From Loktanella fryxellensis (GTDB taxonomy: Bacteria > Pseudomonadota > Alphaproteobacteria > Rhodobacterales > Rhodobacteraceae): DNA of 64,000 nucleotides. Location of the stretch: the NCBI RefSeq assembly GCF_900110065.1, contig NZ_FOCI01000005.1:118998-182997 (forward strand), given 5' to 3'. Below are positions 18,151 through 26,255 of this stretch, piece after piece. Position 1 is the first letter of the stretch; every line of letters starts with the position of its first letter. Both the position numbers and the translations under genes were made by a program. Under the pieces are notes generated by a model, which was given only the letters and a program-made list of their open reading frames with translations, had not been told where the DNA came from and made no database searches.

Positions 18151-18657
18151 ATGGACGCCGGCACCATCCAATCCTTCGACCCCGCCGCAGATTCCGACAG
18201 CTTTCGCGGCGCGTTGGGCACCTTCGTCACGGGTGTCACGGTCGTGACGACAGACAGCCCCGAAGGGCCCGTCGCCATCGTCGCCAACAGCTTTGCCAGC
18301 GTGTCGCTGGACCCGCCGCTGGTGCTGTGGTCGCCCGCCAAATCCAGCCGCCGCTTCGAGCATTTCGCACAGGCCCGCCGGTTCGCCGTGCATGTGCTGT
18401 CGGCGAGCCAGCGCGATGTCTGCGCCGCGATCATCGCGTCCAAGACCGCCATCTCGAAGGTGCCGATGCACCTCTCACATTGCGGCATGCCGATCATCGA
18501 AGGCGCGCTCGCCACATTCGAGTGCAACCTCGAGGCGACCCACGACGCCGGCGATCACGTCATCGTCGTGGGCCGCGTGACCCGCGCCCACCACACGGGC
18601 GGCGACCCGCTGGTGTTCCACGCAGGCCGCTACGGCAGCTTCAGCGGCGCCGCCTGA
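18151..18657 (+). CDS. Flavin reductase (FlaRed/HpaC-like)
   Basis: 168 aa. FVTGVTVVTT, ANSFASVSLDPPLVLW (flavin contact) and FAVHVLSASQRDVC identify the flavin-reductase-like FMN-binding split-barrel family; the end PLVFHAGRYGSF is also typical. It supplies FMNH2 to the LLM monooxygenase. Its ATG directly follows the stop of the aldo/keto reductase with no gap, so the three genes form one operon. Confidence 0.9.
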   Translation: MDAGTIQSFDPAADSDSFRGALGTFVTGVTVVTTDSPEGPVAIVANSFASVSLDPPLVLWSPAKSSRRFEHFAQARRFAVHVLSASQRDVCAAIIASKTAISKVPMHLSHCGMPIIEGALATFECNLEATHDAGDHVIVVGRVTRAHHTGGDPLVFHAGRYGSFSGAA

Positions 18658-18679
18658 CGGCGGCGGCACCCTCGGCACG

Positions 18680-18740
18680 TCGTCTGGTCGGACGTATCCC
18701 GGTGGCGTGCGCCCTGCGGACAGGTGCGGCGCCGCCTCCT
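18680..18740 (+). repeat. Degenerate intergenic repeat copy
   Basis: CGTCTGGTCGGACGTATCCC resembles the TTCTGGTC-AAATATCCC core, and the following GTGCGC..TGCGGAC..GGCGCC matches the tail of copy 3 150 bp further on. It looks like an older, worn member sitting in tandem with copy 3. Confidence 0.55.
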
Positions 18741-18832
18741 GCGTCTTCACCTGACACCGGCACCCGTGACTGCTCACGACAGGCACGATCACGACCCCGT
18801 TCGGAACGGTCATGCCTGCCCCCGCCGCGGGC

Positions 18833-18895
18833 TTCTTCTGGTCAGAAATATCCCGGGGGGGTGCGCTTGCGGACGGGGGCAGCGCCCCCCTCTAC
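18833..18895 (+). repeat. Intergenic repeat, copy 3
   Basis: TTCTTCTGGTCAGAAATATCCC followed by a G run and a GGGGGC-AGC-GCCCCC hairpin (18875-18889). It lies between the converging flavin reductase and xylB genes, about 10 bp beyond the xylB stop. Confidence 0.8.
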
Positions 18896-18904
18896 GGCTG
18901 CGGC

Positions 18905-20341
18905 CTAGGCAAGAGTCCTGATCGCCTGATACGCCGCGCGATACCGCCCGTGCGCGGCGGCGAAATCGTCGACCAGCGCCGCGACGGGCTCTACCGTCCG
19001 GGCGATCTGCGGCGTGCCGCAGACCTCTGCCCCCGCGCCCGTCGCGGCCATCAGGCCCAGACGTGCCGCGCCAAAGGCGCCGCCGAAGTCGCCTGCCACG
19101 GGCAGGTCGACGGGTAGGTCCAATGCCGTGGCGATGGCCTGCACCCAATAGTCGGACTTCGTCCCACCACCGACGCCGATCAGACGCTCGATCCGGGTGC
19201 CGGTGCCGGTCAGCGCGTCAAAGCTGTCGCGGATCGCGTGGGTCACCCCTTCCAGCACCGCGCGGGTCATCGCGCTGCGGTCGGTGGCGTGGTCCAGATG
19301 CAGGAACTGCGCACGCACGGCGGCATCGTTGTGCGGCGTCCGTTCGCCGCCCAGATAGGGCAGGAACAGCGTCCGCGACGGCGCGCGCAAGGACCCGAGG
19401 TCCGCCGTCAGCGCGCCTGCATCCTGTCCCGCCATACCGGCCCACCAGTTCAGCGCATCCGCCGCCGACAGGATCACGCCCATCTGGTGCCACGTGCCGG
19501 GCAGCGCATGGCAGAACGTGTGCACGGCACTGGCTGCGTCCGGCTGATAGCTGTCGGTCGCGGCAAAGAGCACGCCGGACGTGCCGAGCGACACGAAGGC
19601 CTGCCCCGGTGTCACGATCCCCGTGCCCACGGCGCTGGCGGCATTGTCGCCACCGCCGCCCGCCACCACCACGTCGCCCATGCCCCAGCGGCTGGCCAAT
19701 GCGGGGCGCACCTTGCCGGAGACGTCGGACCCTTCGACCAGTCGCGGCATCGCGTCCCGGTCCAGCCCCGTGGCCGCCAGCAGGTCGTCGGACCAGTCGC
19801 GCGCGCCGACGTCGAGCCAGCTCGTGCCGGCCGCGTCCGACATCTCGGCCACGTGTTCACCGGTCAGCCACAGGCGCAGGTAATCCTTGGGCAGCAACAC
19901 CTTGGCGATTTTCGCGAACAGGTCTGGTTCGTGGTTGCGGACCCAAGCGACCTTGGGCGCGGTGAAGCCGGGGAACACGATGTTGCCGGTCAGGCGGCGG
20001 AAGTCAGGGTTGTCGTCCAGCACCGCCGCCTCGCGGGCGGAGCGGGTGTCGTTCCACAGGATGCAGGGCCGCAGCACCGCATCGGCGGCATCGAGCAGCG
20101 TGGCGCCGTGCATGTGGCCCGACAGGCCGATGCCGCGCACTGCCGCCATGTCCACCTGACCGGCAAGGCTGTCCATGACGGCTTCTGCCGCAGCGACCCA
20201 CGCGGCGGGGTCTTGTTCGGACCAGCCGTCATGGGGGCGCTGCACGGTCAGCGGTGCCACCGCTTCGGCCACCACGGCCTGTGCGTCGTCGATGACGATG
20301 CCCTTCAGGCCCGACGTGCCAAGATCGAGGCCGATATACAT
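18905..20341 (-). CDS. xylB: Xylulokinase
   Basis: 478 aa, FGGY-family kinase. The N-terminal phosphate motif [14 protein letters not shown], the xylulokinase-typical [13 protein letters not shown] and [26 protein letters not shown] and the C-terminal [14 protein letters not shown] are all present. It phosphorylates D-xylulose to D-xylulose 5-phosphate. ATG 20341 shares one base with the stop of the ABC ATPase gene (TGATG), so it is the last gene of the xylose operon. No xylose isomerase gene is present in the window. Confidence 0.93.
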   Translation of the reverse strand: MYIGLDLGTSGLKGIVIDDAQAVVAEAVAPLTVQRPHDGWSEQDPAAWVAAAEAVMDSLAGQVDMAAVRGIGLSGHMHGATLLDAADAVLRPCILWNDTRSAREAAVLDDNPDFRRLTGNIVFPGFTAPKVAWVRNHEPDLFAKIAKVLLPKDYLRLWLTGEHVAEMSDAAGTSWLDVGARDWSDDLLAATGLDRDAMPRLVEGSDVSGKVRPALASRWGMGDVVVAGGGGDNAASAVGTGIVTPGQAFVSLGTSGVLFAATDSYQPDAASAVHTFCHALPGTWHQMGVILSAADALNWWAGMAGQDAGALTADLGSLRAPSRTLFLPYLGGERTPHNDAAVRAQFLHLDHATDRSAMTRAVLEGVTHAIRDSFDALTGTGTRIERLIGVGGGTKSDYWVQAIATALDLPVDLPVAGDFGGAFGAARLGLMAATGAGAEVCGTPQIARTVEPVAALVDDFAAAHGRYRAAYQAIRTLA

Positions 20342-21126
20342 CAGGCGGCCTTTTGCGGCTTCTTGCCGAGGATGATCATGCCGAGGATGTCGTCGTCGGT
20401 CACGTCCTCGACCTTCTCTGTCCCCACGAGCTGGCCGTTCTTCATCACCGAAACACGGTCGCACAGTTCCATGACGTCGGCGATGTCGTGGGAGATGAGG
20501 AAGATGCCCAGACCCTGCCGCTTCAGCTCCTGCACAAGCTCGGCGACCATCTGGGTTTCCTGCGGACCAAGGGCCGCGGTCGGCTCATCCATGATCAGGA
20601 TGCGGGCGTCGAAATAGACGGCGCGCGCGATGGCGACCGACTGGCGCTGACCGCCGGACAGGGCAGATACCGGCACGCTGAACTTTTTGAAGTTGGGGTT
20701 CAGGCGATGCATGATGGTGCGGCACTCCGCCTCCATCTGCGCATCGTCGACCACGCCGAAGCGCCCCGTCAGCTCGCGCCCCAGAAACAGGTTGCTGGCG
20801 GCGTCGAGGTTGTCGGCGAGTGCGAGCGTCTGGTAGATCGTCTCGATGTTGTAGGTGCGCGCGTCGCGGGGGTTGGTGATCGTGGCCAACTCGCCGTTGA
20901 CGTAGATCTCGCCGCTGTCGGCCTGATAGGCGCCCGACAGGATCTTGATCAGCGTCGACTTGCCCGCGCCGTTGTGGCCCAGCAGGCCCACGACTTCGCC
21001 GGGGTACAGGTCGATGGTCACGTCATCGACGGCCTGAATGCCGCCGAAGGAAATCGAGATGTTGCGCATCTCGACCAGCGGCGTGCCGCTGCGGTCGATG
21101 TGGGATGGTGTCTTAGTCATCGTCAT
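20341..21126 (-). CDS. xylG: Sugar ABC transporter ATP-binding protein, single-domain (XylG/FrcA-like)
   Basis: 261 aa with one nucleotide-binding domain: Walker [10 protein letters not shown], signature LSGGQRQ, Walker B ILIMDEP, switch His in ISHDIADV. Classical XylG/RbsA proteins have two such domains (about 500 aa); the short form here is like FrcA of rhizobia. It would work as a homodimer with the permease upstream. Six base pairs separate it from the permease stop. The xylose assignment comes from the neighbouring xylulokinase and XylF-like binding protein. Confidence 0.85.
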   Translation of the reverse strand: MTMTKTPSHIDRSGTPLVEMRNISISFGGIQAVDDVTIDLYPGEVVGLLGHNGAGKSTLIKILSGAYQADSGEIYVNGELATITNPRDARTYNIETIYQTLALADNLDAASNLFLGRELTGRFGVVDDAQMEAECRTIMHRLNPNFKKFSVPVSALSGGQRQSVAIARAVYFDARILIMDEPTAALGPQETQMVAELVQELKRQGLGIFLISHDIADVMELCDRVSVMKNGQLVGTEKVEDVTDDDILGMIILGKKPQKAA

Positions 21127-21132
21127 GACCCC

Positions 21133-22503
21133 TTATTTCGATTTGCGGCGGTAGAGGATGTCGAGGAACACGGCCAGCACGAGGACCGAGCCCACCACGA
21201 CCTGCTGCATCCCGGCGTCGAAGCCGATCAGCACCATCCCCGATTGCAGCGACTGCATCACCAGCGCACCGAGGATCGCGCCGAAGATCGTGCCGACGCC
21301 ACCGGCCAGCGACGTGCCGCCGATCACGGCGGCGGCGATGACATAGAGCTCGTCCAGCGTGCCCAGCGCGTTGGTGGCGCTGTTCAGGCGGGCGGAGGCC
21401 ACGACCGCCGACAGACCCGCGAGGCCGCCCATGATCGCGAAGATCTTGACCGTCATCCACTTGGTGTCGATGCCCGCCAGTGCCGCCGCCTCCGGGTTGC
21501 CGCCGATGGCAAAGACGTAGCGGCCGAATTTGGTGCGCTTCATCACGAAGGTCATGGTGACGGCGACGACCATCAGGATCAGCACGGGAATGGCGAAGCC
21601 GTGGCTGATGAACAGGGTCTCTGGGTCGGTGGTCAGGCCGTTCGCCGCGACGTACTGGCGGACGATGCCGGTGGGCCAGGGATAGCTGTTGACCAGCAGG
21701 ACGGCCCCCACGACGGCGGCGCAGCCGACGATGGCGAGGAATGCATCGGCCCAGCGCGGACGCTTGGCGAACTTGAACTTCTCCCGCTGGCGGCGGCCGT
21801 TGACGATGGCATAGACGATGCCCGCGCAGATGATGGCACCCACGATCCAGCTGCCGATGAAACCGACCGACCCGTAAGGCCCGCCGCCCAGCAGCGCGAA
21901 TGTGCTGTCCACCGGCGAGATCGTCTCGCCCCGCGCGATCAGGAACGCGGCGCCGCGCCAGACCAGCAGGCCGCCCAGCGTCACGATGAAAGCGGGGATG
22001 CCGCCGTAGGCCACGAGGCTGCCCTGGAACGCGCCGATCAGCATGCCGCACAGGATGCCGAACACGACGGTGATGACCCAGATCGCCGGATGACCGAGGC
22101 CGAGGTACTGCGGCAGGATGTTCACCTGCATCATGCCCATCAGGATCGCGGTGAAGCCGAGGATGGACCCCACGCTGAGGTCGATGTGGCGGGTCACGAT
22201 GACCAGCACCATGCCCGTCGCCATGATCCCGATGGACGCGGTCTGCACGCTCAGGTTCCACAGGTTGCGCGGCGTCAGAAAGAAGCCCTGACCGTTCACC
22301 AGCACGCCGTACATGTGAAAGCCGCCCCAGATCAGCACGAGGGCCACGACCATGCCGATCAGGCGGGTGTCAAGCTCTGTCGCGGCGAGGAACCGGGACC
22401 AGGCGCCGGGCTGCTGGCCCTTGGGCAGGCCCGGTAAGGTGGCCGTCGCCTGTGTGGGTGGCGGATTCGACGGCGCCGCCGGGGCGTTCGGGGTGTCGGT
22501 CAT
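21133..22503 (-). CDS. xylH: Sugar ABC transporter permease (XylH-like)
   Basis: 456 aa, about ten or more membrane segments. SVGSILGFTAILMGMM, QGSLVAYGGIPAFIVTLGGL and GGTSLAGGVGTIFGAILGAL are classic motifs of the branched-chain/ribose/xylose permease family. The first ~30 residues are Pro/Ala-rich and hydrophilic. ATG 22503 is the only start that keeps this segment short. The 170-bp gap from the binding-protein gene contains an 11-bp stem-loop. Confidence 0.88.
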   Translation of the reverse strand: MTDTPNAPAAPSNPPPTQATATLPGLPKGQQPGAWSRFLAATELDTRLIGMVVALVLIWGGFHMYGVLVNGQGFFLTPRNLWNLSVQTASIGIMATGMVLVIVTRHIDLSVGSILGFTAILMGMMQVNILPQYLGLGHPAIWVITVVFGILCGMLIGAFQGSLVAYGGIPAFIVTLGGLLVWRGAAFLIARGETISPVDSTFALLGGGPYGSVGFIGSWIVGAIICAGIVYAIVNGRRQREKFKFAKRPRWADAFLAIVGCAAVVGAVLLVNSYPWPTGIVRQYVAANGLTTDPETLFISHGFAIPVLILMVVAVTMTFVMKRTKFGRYVFAIGGNPEAAALAGIDTKWMTVKIFAIMGGLAGLSAVVASARLNSATNALGTLDELYVIAAAVIGGTSLAGGVGTIFGAILGALVMQSLQSGMVLIGFDAGMQQVVVGSVLVLAVFLDILYRRKSK

Positions 22504-22628
22504 GGCTGGTCCTGTGCGGCTGGAACGGATGCAGGGCGCGACGGTGGGGTGTCGATGACACACAGCGGGGCAAAGCCCCGGCGACCTGTCGCGCGGAAAT
22601 CGTCAAGGGGTGGGATCGCAATTGAAAA

Positions 22629-22658
22629 CCGGCGCGGGGACAAGCGCCCCCGCGCCGG
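22629..22658 (-). promoter_or_regulatory. Intercistronic stem-loop between xylF and xylH
   Basis: CCGGCGCGGGG (22629-22639) pairs with CCCCGCGCCGG (22648-22658) around an 8-nt loop, 16 nt past the binding-protein stop. Such hairpins usually keep the binding-protein message abundant relative to the permease genes by partial termination or by protecting the 3' end. There is no U tract. Confidence 0.65.
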
Positions 22659-22673
22659 CAGTGTCGCACGACC

Positions 22674-23705
22674 TTACTGGCAGGCAGCAACCGTATCGAG
22701 CGCGCCTTCGCAGGCCTGCTCCTTGGTGATGTGGCCTGCGTCGATCGCGAGGTTCAGGTTGTCGGCGGTGATCGGCGTGGGGGCGAGGAAGATGGCGTTC
22801 ATCTCGACGCCGTTCTCGCCGCCGGACCACTTCTGCGCCTCGGGGATGGCGTCGATGGCGGTGCCACCGGCCATCGCCACGGCGATTTCCGCCGCGCGCT
22901 TGCCCAGATCGCGGCTGTTCTTCCAGACCGACACGGTCTGGTCGCCACGGGCGACGCGGTTCAGCGCGGCAAGGTCGCCGTCCTGACCACCGACGGGGAT
23001 ATCCAGACCCTGGCTGGCCAGAGCGGCGATCGCACCACCGGCCATGCCGTCGTTCTGGGCCAGAACGGCGGCGATCTCGTTGTTGGCGGACGTCAGGATC
23101 TGCTCCATGTTGTCCTGTGCGCCTTCGGGCTTCCAGCCGTCGGTGAACGCTTCACCGGCGATGGTCACGGTGCCCGCATCGACCAGCGGCTGCACGACTT
23201 CCATCATGCCTTCCAGCAGGAAACCTGCGTTGGGATCACCGGGATCGCCCTTGATGATCGCGATGTTGCCGCCCTCGGGGGTCGCATCCATCACGGTCTG
23301 CGCGATGATCGTGCCCACGCCGCGGTTGTCGAAGGTCAGGTAGAAGGCGCGCTCGTCCTCGATCAGACGGTCATAGCCGACGACGGGGATGCCTTCGTTG
23401 GCGGCCTGATCGATGGCAGGTGCGATCGCGTCCTTGTCCATGGCCAGCACGATCAGTGCGTCGGCACCCTGCGCGATCAGCGCCTCGATGTCGGTCAACT
23501 GCTTGGCAGCAGAAGCCTGCGCGTCCGCGGAAATGTAGGTCGCACCTGCGGCTTCGAGGGCCTCCTTGATGGCCGCTTCGTCGGTCTTCCAGCGCTCTTC
23601 CTGAAAGTTCGACCAGCTGACGCCGACGGTCATGCCGTCCTGCGCCATCGCGGCCGAGCTAAAGCCGACCGTCGCGATGACGGCGGCGATGATGGATTTG
23701 TTCAT
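22674..23705 (-). CDS. xylF: Xylose-type periplasmic sugar-binding protein
   Basis: 343 aa. A signal peptide (MNKSIIAAVIATVGFSSAAMAQ) is followed by a type I periplasmic binding protein fold. VGVSWSNFQEERWKTDEAAI and LIAQGADALIVLAMDK match XylF. The ligand-contact segments VVGYDRLIE and LAQNDGMAGGAIAAL are present. ATG 23705 gives a normal signal peptide. It is the first gene of the xylFHGB unit and faces the ROK regulator across a 231-bp gap with an inverted repeat. Confidence 0.9.
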   Translation of the reverse strand: MNKSIIAAVIATVGFSSAAMAQDGMTVGVSWSNFQEERWKTDEAAIKEALEAAGATYISADAQASAAKQLTDIEALIAQGADALIVLAMDKDAIAPAIDQAANEGIPVVGYDRLIEDERAFYLTFDNRGVGTIIAQTVMDATPEGGNIAIIKGDPGDPNAGFLLEGMMEVVQPLVDAGTVTIAGEAFTDGWKPEGAQDNMEQILTSANNEIAAVLAQNDGMAGGAIAALASQGLDIPVGGQDGDLAALNRVARGDQTVSVWKNSRDLGKRAAEIAVAMAGGTAIDAIPEAQKWSGGENGVEMNAIFLAPTPITADNLNLAIDAGHITKEQACEGALDTVAACQ

Positions 23706-23778
23706 GGTGTCCTCCCAGACATCTGATCCGCGGTGCGGGGATTCGAGCGTCTCCGCCCGGTGACGCACAACATGCCGA

Positions 23779-23807
23779 GTTAAATTCAGTTGTCAAAATA
23801 ATTTAAC
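23779..23807. promoter_or_regulatory. Inverted-repeat operator candidate for the ROK regulator
   Basis: GTTAAATT (23779-23786) and AATTTAAC (23800-23807) form a perfect 8-bp inverted repeat with a 13-bp centre. It lies 74 bp before the xylF start. The centre contains TTGACA on the minus strand (23796-23791), a good -35 candidate for xylF, so binding would block that promoter. AT-rich inverted repeats of this style are normal for XylR/ROK repressors. Confidence 0.65.
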
Positions 23808-23936
23808 AGGCCGCGTGAAATATTCTTGCAGAATCTGCGGTCGAAAGGCGTAATGCAGCGTGATGATGCTGCGGCGGGGCCGTTCCGGGGAGGGAGCGGG
23901 TTTGCGAGTGCAGCATTATCTTTGGGGGATGAAGTT

Positions 23937-25211
23937 ATGTACGATGCTGGCAGCGATGCGGGCAAGGGTCCTGCATCAGGGTCCGCCGTCACCGGGTGTG
24001 GCCCGCTGATGCCCAGCCAGGCCGACCGCGGCAATAGCCTGCGCCAGCAGGTCTTCGTGCATGTGAGGGCCATGGGACAGGTCAGCCGCGCCGACATCGC
24101 ACGTGGTCTGGGGATCAGCGCAGGCAGCGTCACCGCGATCACCGCCGATCTGATTCAGGCCGGCGTGCTGCTTGAAATCGCGGATCAACCCCGCGAAGGG
24201 CCGCGCGAAGCCGGGCGCGGCAGGCCTCCCGTGGCGCTGGCCGTCGCCCCGCAGGGCCGCATCGTGGTGGGCATCAAGGTGGCCGACACCCGCCATTCCG
24301 CCGTACTGGCGGATTTCGCAGGCAACATCCTGTCCGACCTGACCCTGCCCGTCCGCCAGCCGCGCAAGCCGGCCGCTGCCCTCGTGACCGAACTGGGCGT
24401 GCTGGTGGACCGTCTGCTGGCGCAGGCTGGCCGCGACCGGGGCGATCTGATCGGCGTGGGTCTGGGCATCTCGGGGATCGTGGAACACGAGACGGGCCTT
24501 GTCGCGTGGTCGCCGCTGATCGCAGGGCGCGACGTGGCGCTGGGGCAGTTGCTGGCGGCCCGGCTGGATGTGGCCGTGCAGATCGACAACGACGCCAACG
24601 TTCTGACGCTGGCCGAGCTGTGGTTCGGGGCGGGCCGCGACCGGACCGATTTCGCCGTGGTGACGGTGGAACACGGCGTCGGCATGGGCCTCGTGCTGGA
24701 CAACCGCCTGTTCCGCGGCAGCCGCGGCATGGGGATGGAGCTGGGCCACACCAAGGTCGCCCTGGACGGGGCGCTGTGCCGCTGCGGCCAGCGCGGCTGC
24801 CTGGAGGCGTATCTGGCCGACTATGCGCTGGCCCGGGAGGCCGCGACGGCACTCGATCGGGTACCCGCCGCCTCCGACCACGACACGATGATCGAGGCGC
24901 TCTACGCCGAGGCGCGGGCGGGGAATGCCGCCGCCGCCACGATCTTTCGCCGGGCGGGGCGCTATCTGGCGCTGGGGCTGGCGAACGTGGTGCAACTCTT
25001 CGATCCGGCGCTCATCATCCTCGCCGGCGAACGGATGCGCTACGACTACCTTTATTCCGACGCCATGCTGCGCGAGATGCAGGCCCTGACCCTGTCCGAG
25101 GGGCGCACCACCTGTGCAGTCGCCACGCAGGTCTGGGGCGATCTGGTCTGGGCGCGCGGTGCCACGGCGCTGGCGCTGACCTGTGCCACGCAGGCGGTGC
25201 TGGGACCCTGA
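23937..25211 (+). CDS. xylR: ROK-family transcriptional regulator (XylR-like)
   Basis: 424 aa. An N-terminal winged helix (VSRADIARGLGISAGSVTAI, about residues 50-70) is followed by a ROK sugar-kinase-like domain with VGLGISGIVEHETG. The zinc motif CRCGQRGCLEAY is present near residue 285. It is divergent from xylF. ATG 23937 is preceded by GGGGGATG at a proper distance; an earlier ATG at 23826 would add 37 residues that show no similarity to the HTH. It is probably a xylose-responsive repressor of xylFHGB. Confidence 0.85.
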   Translation: MYDAGSDAGKGPASGSAVTGCGPLMPSQADRGNSLRQQVFVHVRAMGQVSRADIARGLGISAGSVTAITADLIQAGVLLEIADQPREGPREAGRGRPPVALAVAPQGRIVVGIKVADTRHSAVLADFAGNILSDLTLPVRQPRKPAAALVTELGVLVDRLLAQAGRDRGDLIGVGLGISGIVEHETGLVAWSPLIAGRDVALGQLLAARLDVAVQIDNDANVLTLAELWFGAGRDRTDFAVVTVEHGVGMGLVLDNRLFRGSRGMGMELGHTKVALDGALCRCGQRGCLEAYLADYALAREAATALDRVPAASDHDTMIEALYAEARAGNAAAATIFRRAGRYLALGLANVVQLFDPALIILAGERMRYDYLYSDAMLREMQALTLSEGRTTCAVATQVWGDLVWARGATALALTCATQAVLGP

Positions 25212-25271
25212 GGGTGCACGGACCCGCGGGTGGATTGGATCGGCGTTTGACCGAAGCCGGAAAATGATCTA

Positions 25272-25286
25272 GAACAAAACAGGAAC
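25272..25286 (+). promoter_or_regulatory. LexA (SOS) box upstream of imuA
   Basis: GAAC-AAAACAG-GAAC matches the alphaproteobacterial LexA site GAAC-N7-GAAC exactly. It lies 22 bp before the imuA start codon, so the mutagenesis cassette should be induced by DNA damage. Confidence 0.85.
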
Positions 25287-25307
25287 AAATGGAATCGGAT
25301 CGTCGCC

Positions 25308-26006
25308 GTGGACAGCCCCCTTCGCCCTGCATCGACACTCTGCCGCAGCCCTGACGGGGACGCGGATGACGGGAATGCCCTGCCGTCCGGCGTGGCGGAA
25401 CCGACGCTTGCGGAATTCTTTGCGGCGACCGTCACCGACGGCGCGGTCACCGGTTTCGTGTGCAGCCAGCTTGCGGCGGTGGTGGCCAGCGGCAAGCCGG
25501 TGTTGTGGGTGCAGGACCGCCTGACCCAGCGCGAGACGGGCAAGCCCTTTCCCCCCGGTCTGCCACAGGGGTTGAAACTCATCCTCGTGACCGTGAACCG
25601 CGCCGTCGACGTGGTGTGGAGCATGGAGGAAGGTCTGAATTGCAGCGCCGTCGGCGCCGTTCTGGGAGAGGTCTGGGGCGACCCGGCTGCGCTGGACTTT
25701 ACCGCGACCAAGCGGCTTGCGATGCGGGCCGAGGCGCATGGCATCCCCGCCCTGCTGATCCGCCGCGCAGCACAGCCGAACCTCAGCGCCGCACGGCAAC
25801 GGTGGCGCATCGCATCCCTGCCGGCACGGCTGGACCCGGATGACAACCGCGCGCCCGGCGCGGCCTTGTGGCAGGCGGACCTGTTCCGGGCCCGTGGCCG
25901 CGCCCCGGGGCAATGGGTGGCCGGCCCCGGACCTGCGGGCGTCGTGCTGTCCCACCACTTGCACATGGAAACCGGGCACAGCCCGGCCCTGCGCGCCACG
26001 GGCTGA
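25308..26006 (+). CDS. imuA: ImuA, RecA-like partner of the mutagenic translesion polymerase
   Basis: 232 aa from a GTG start. The protein has the degenerate RecA/SulA-like fold of ImuA, seen in TDGAVTGFVCSQLAAVVASG, KPVLWVQDRL, LILVTVNRAVDVVWSMEEGL and TKRLAMRAEAHGIPALLIR. It lacks a clear Walker A. ImuA works with ImuB and DnaE2 in damage-induced mutagenesis. The start is just downstream of a LexA box. The next gene is imuB, but an unusual 249-bp gap separates them; in most genomes these genes are close together or overlapping. Confidence 0.82.
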   Translation: MDSPLRPASTLCRSPDGDADDGNALPSGVAEPTLAEFFAATVTDGAVTGFVCSQLAAVVASGKPVLWVQDRLTQRETGKPFPPGLPQGLKLILVTVNRAVDVVWSMEEGLNCSAVGAVLGEVWGDPAALDFTATKRLAMRAEAHGIPALLIRRAAQPNLSAARQRWRIASLPARLDPDDNRAPGAALWQADLFRARGRAPGQWVAGPGPAGVVLSHHLHMETGHSPALRATG

Positions 26007-26255
26007 CCCTGCGGGGATGGCGATGCCGGGGTGGCCCGTCGGGGTGGCCCGTCTGGCTGGCTTGTCAGCCGGATCGGAGCCGAAGGCATGGATGAGTGCC
26101 GCTCGTTATGCCGTTCTACGACCCGTCCCGCGACGACATGCTCCTGATGCCATGCTCCTGCCGACGTGCCCCACCGACGACATCCCGCGCCGACGCCGCG
26201 CCGACCAGCCACATGACGTTCCAGACCCAATGACCCCTTTCACAGCGTGACCCCC

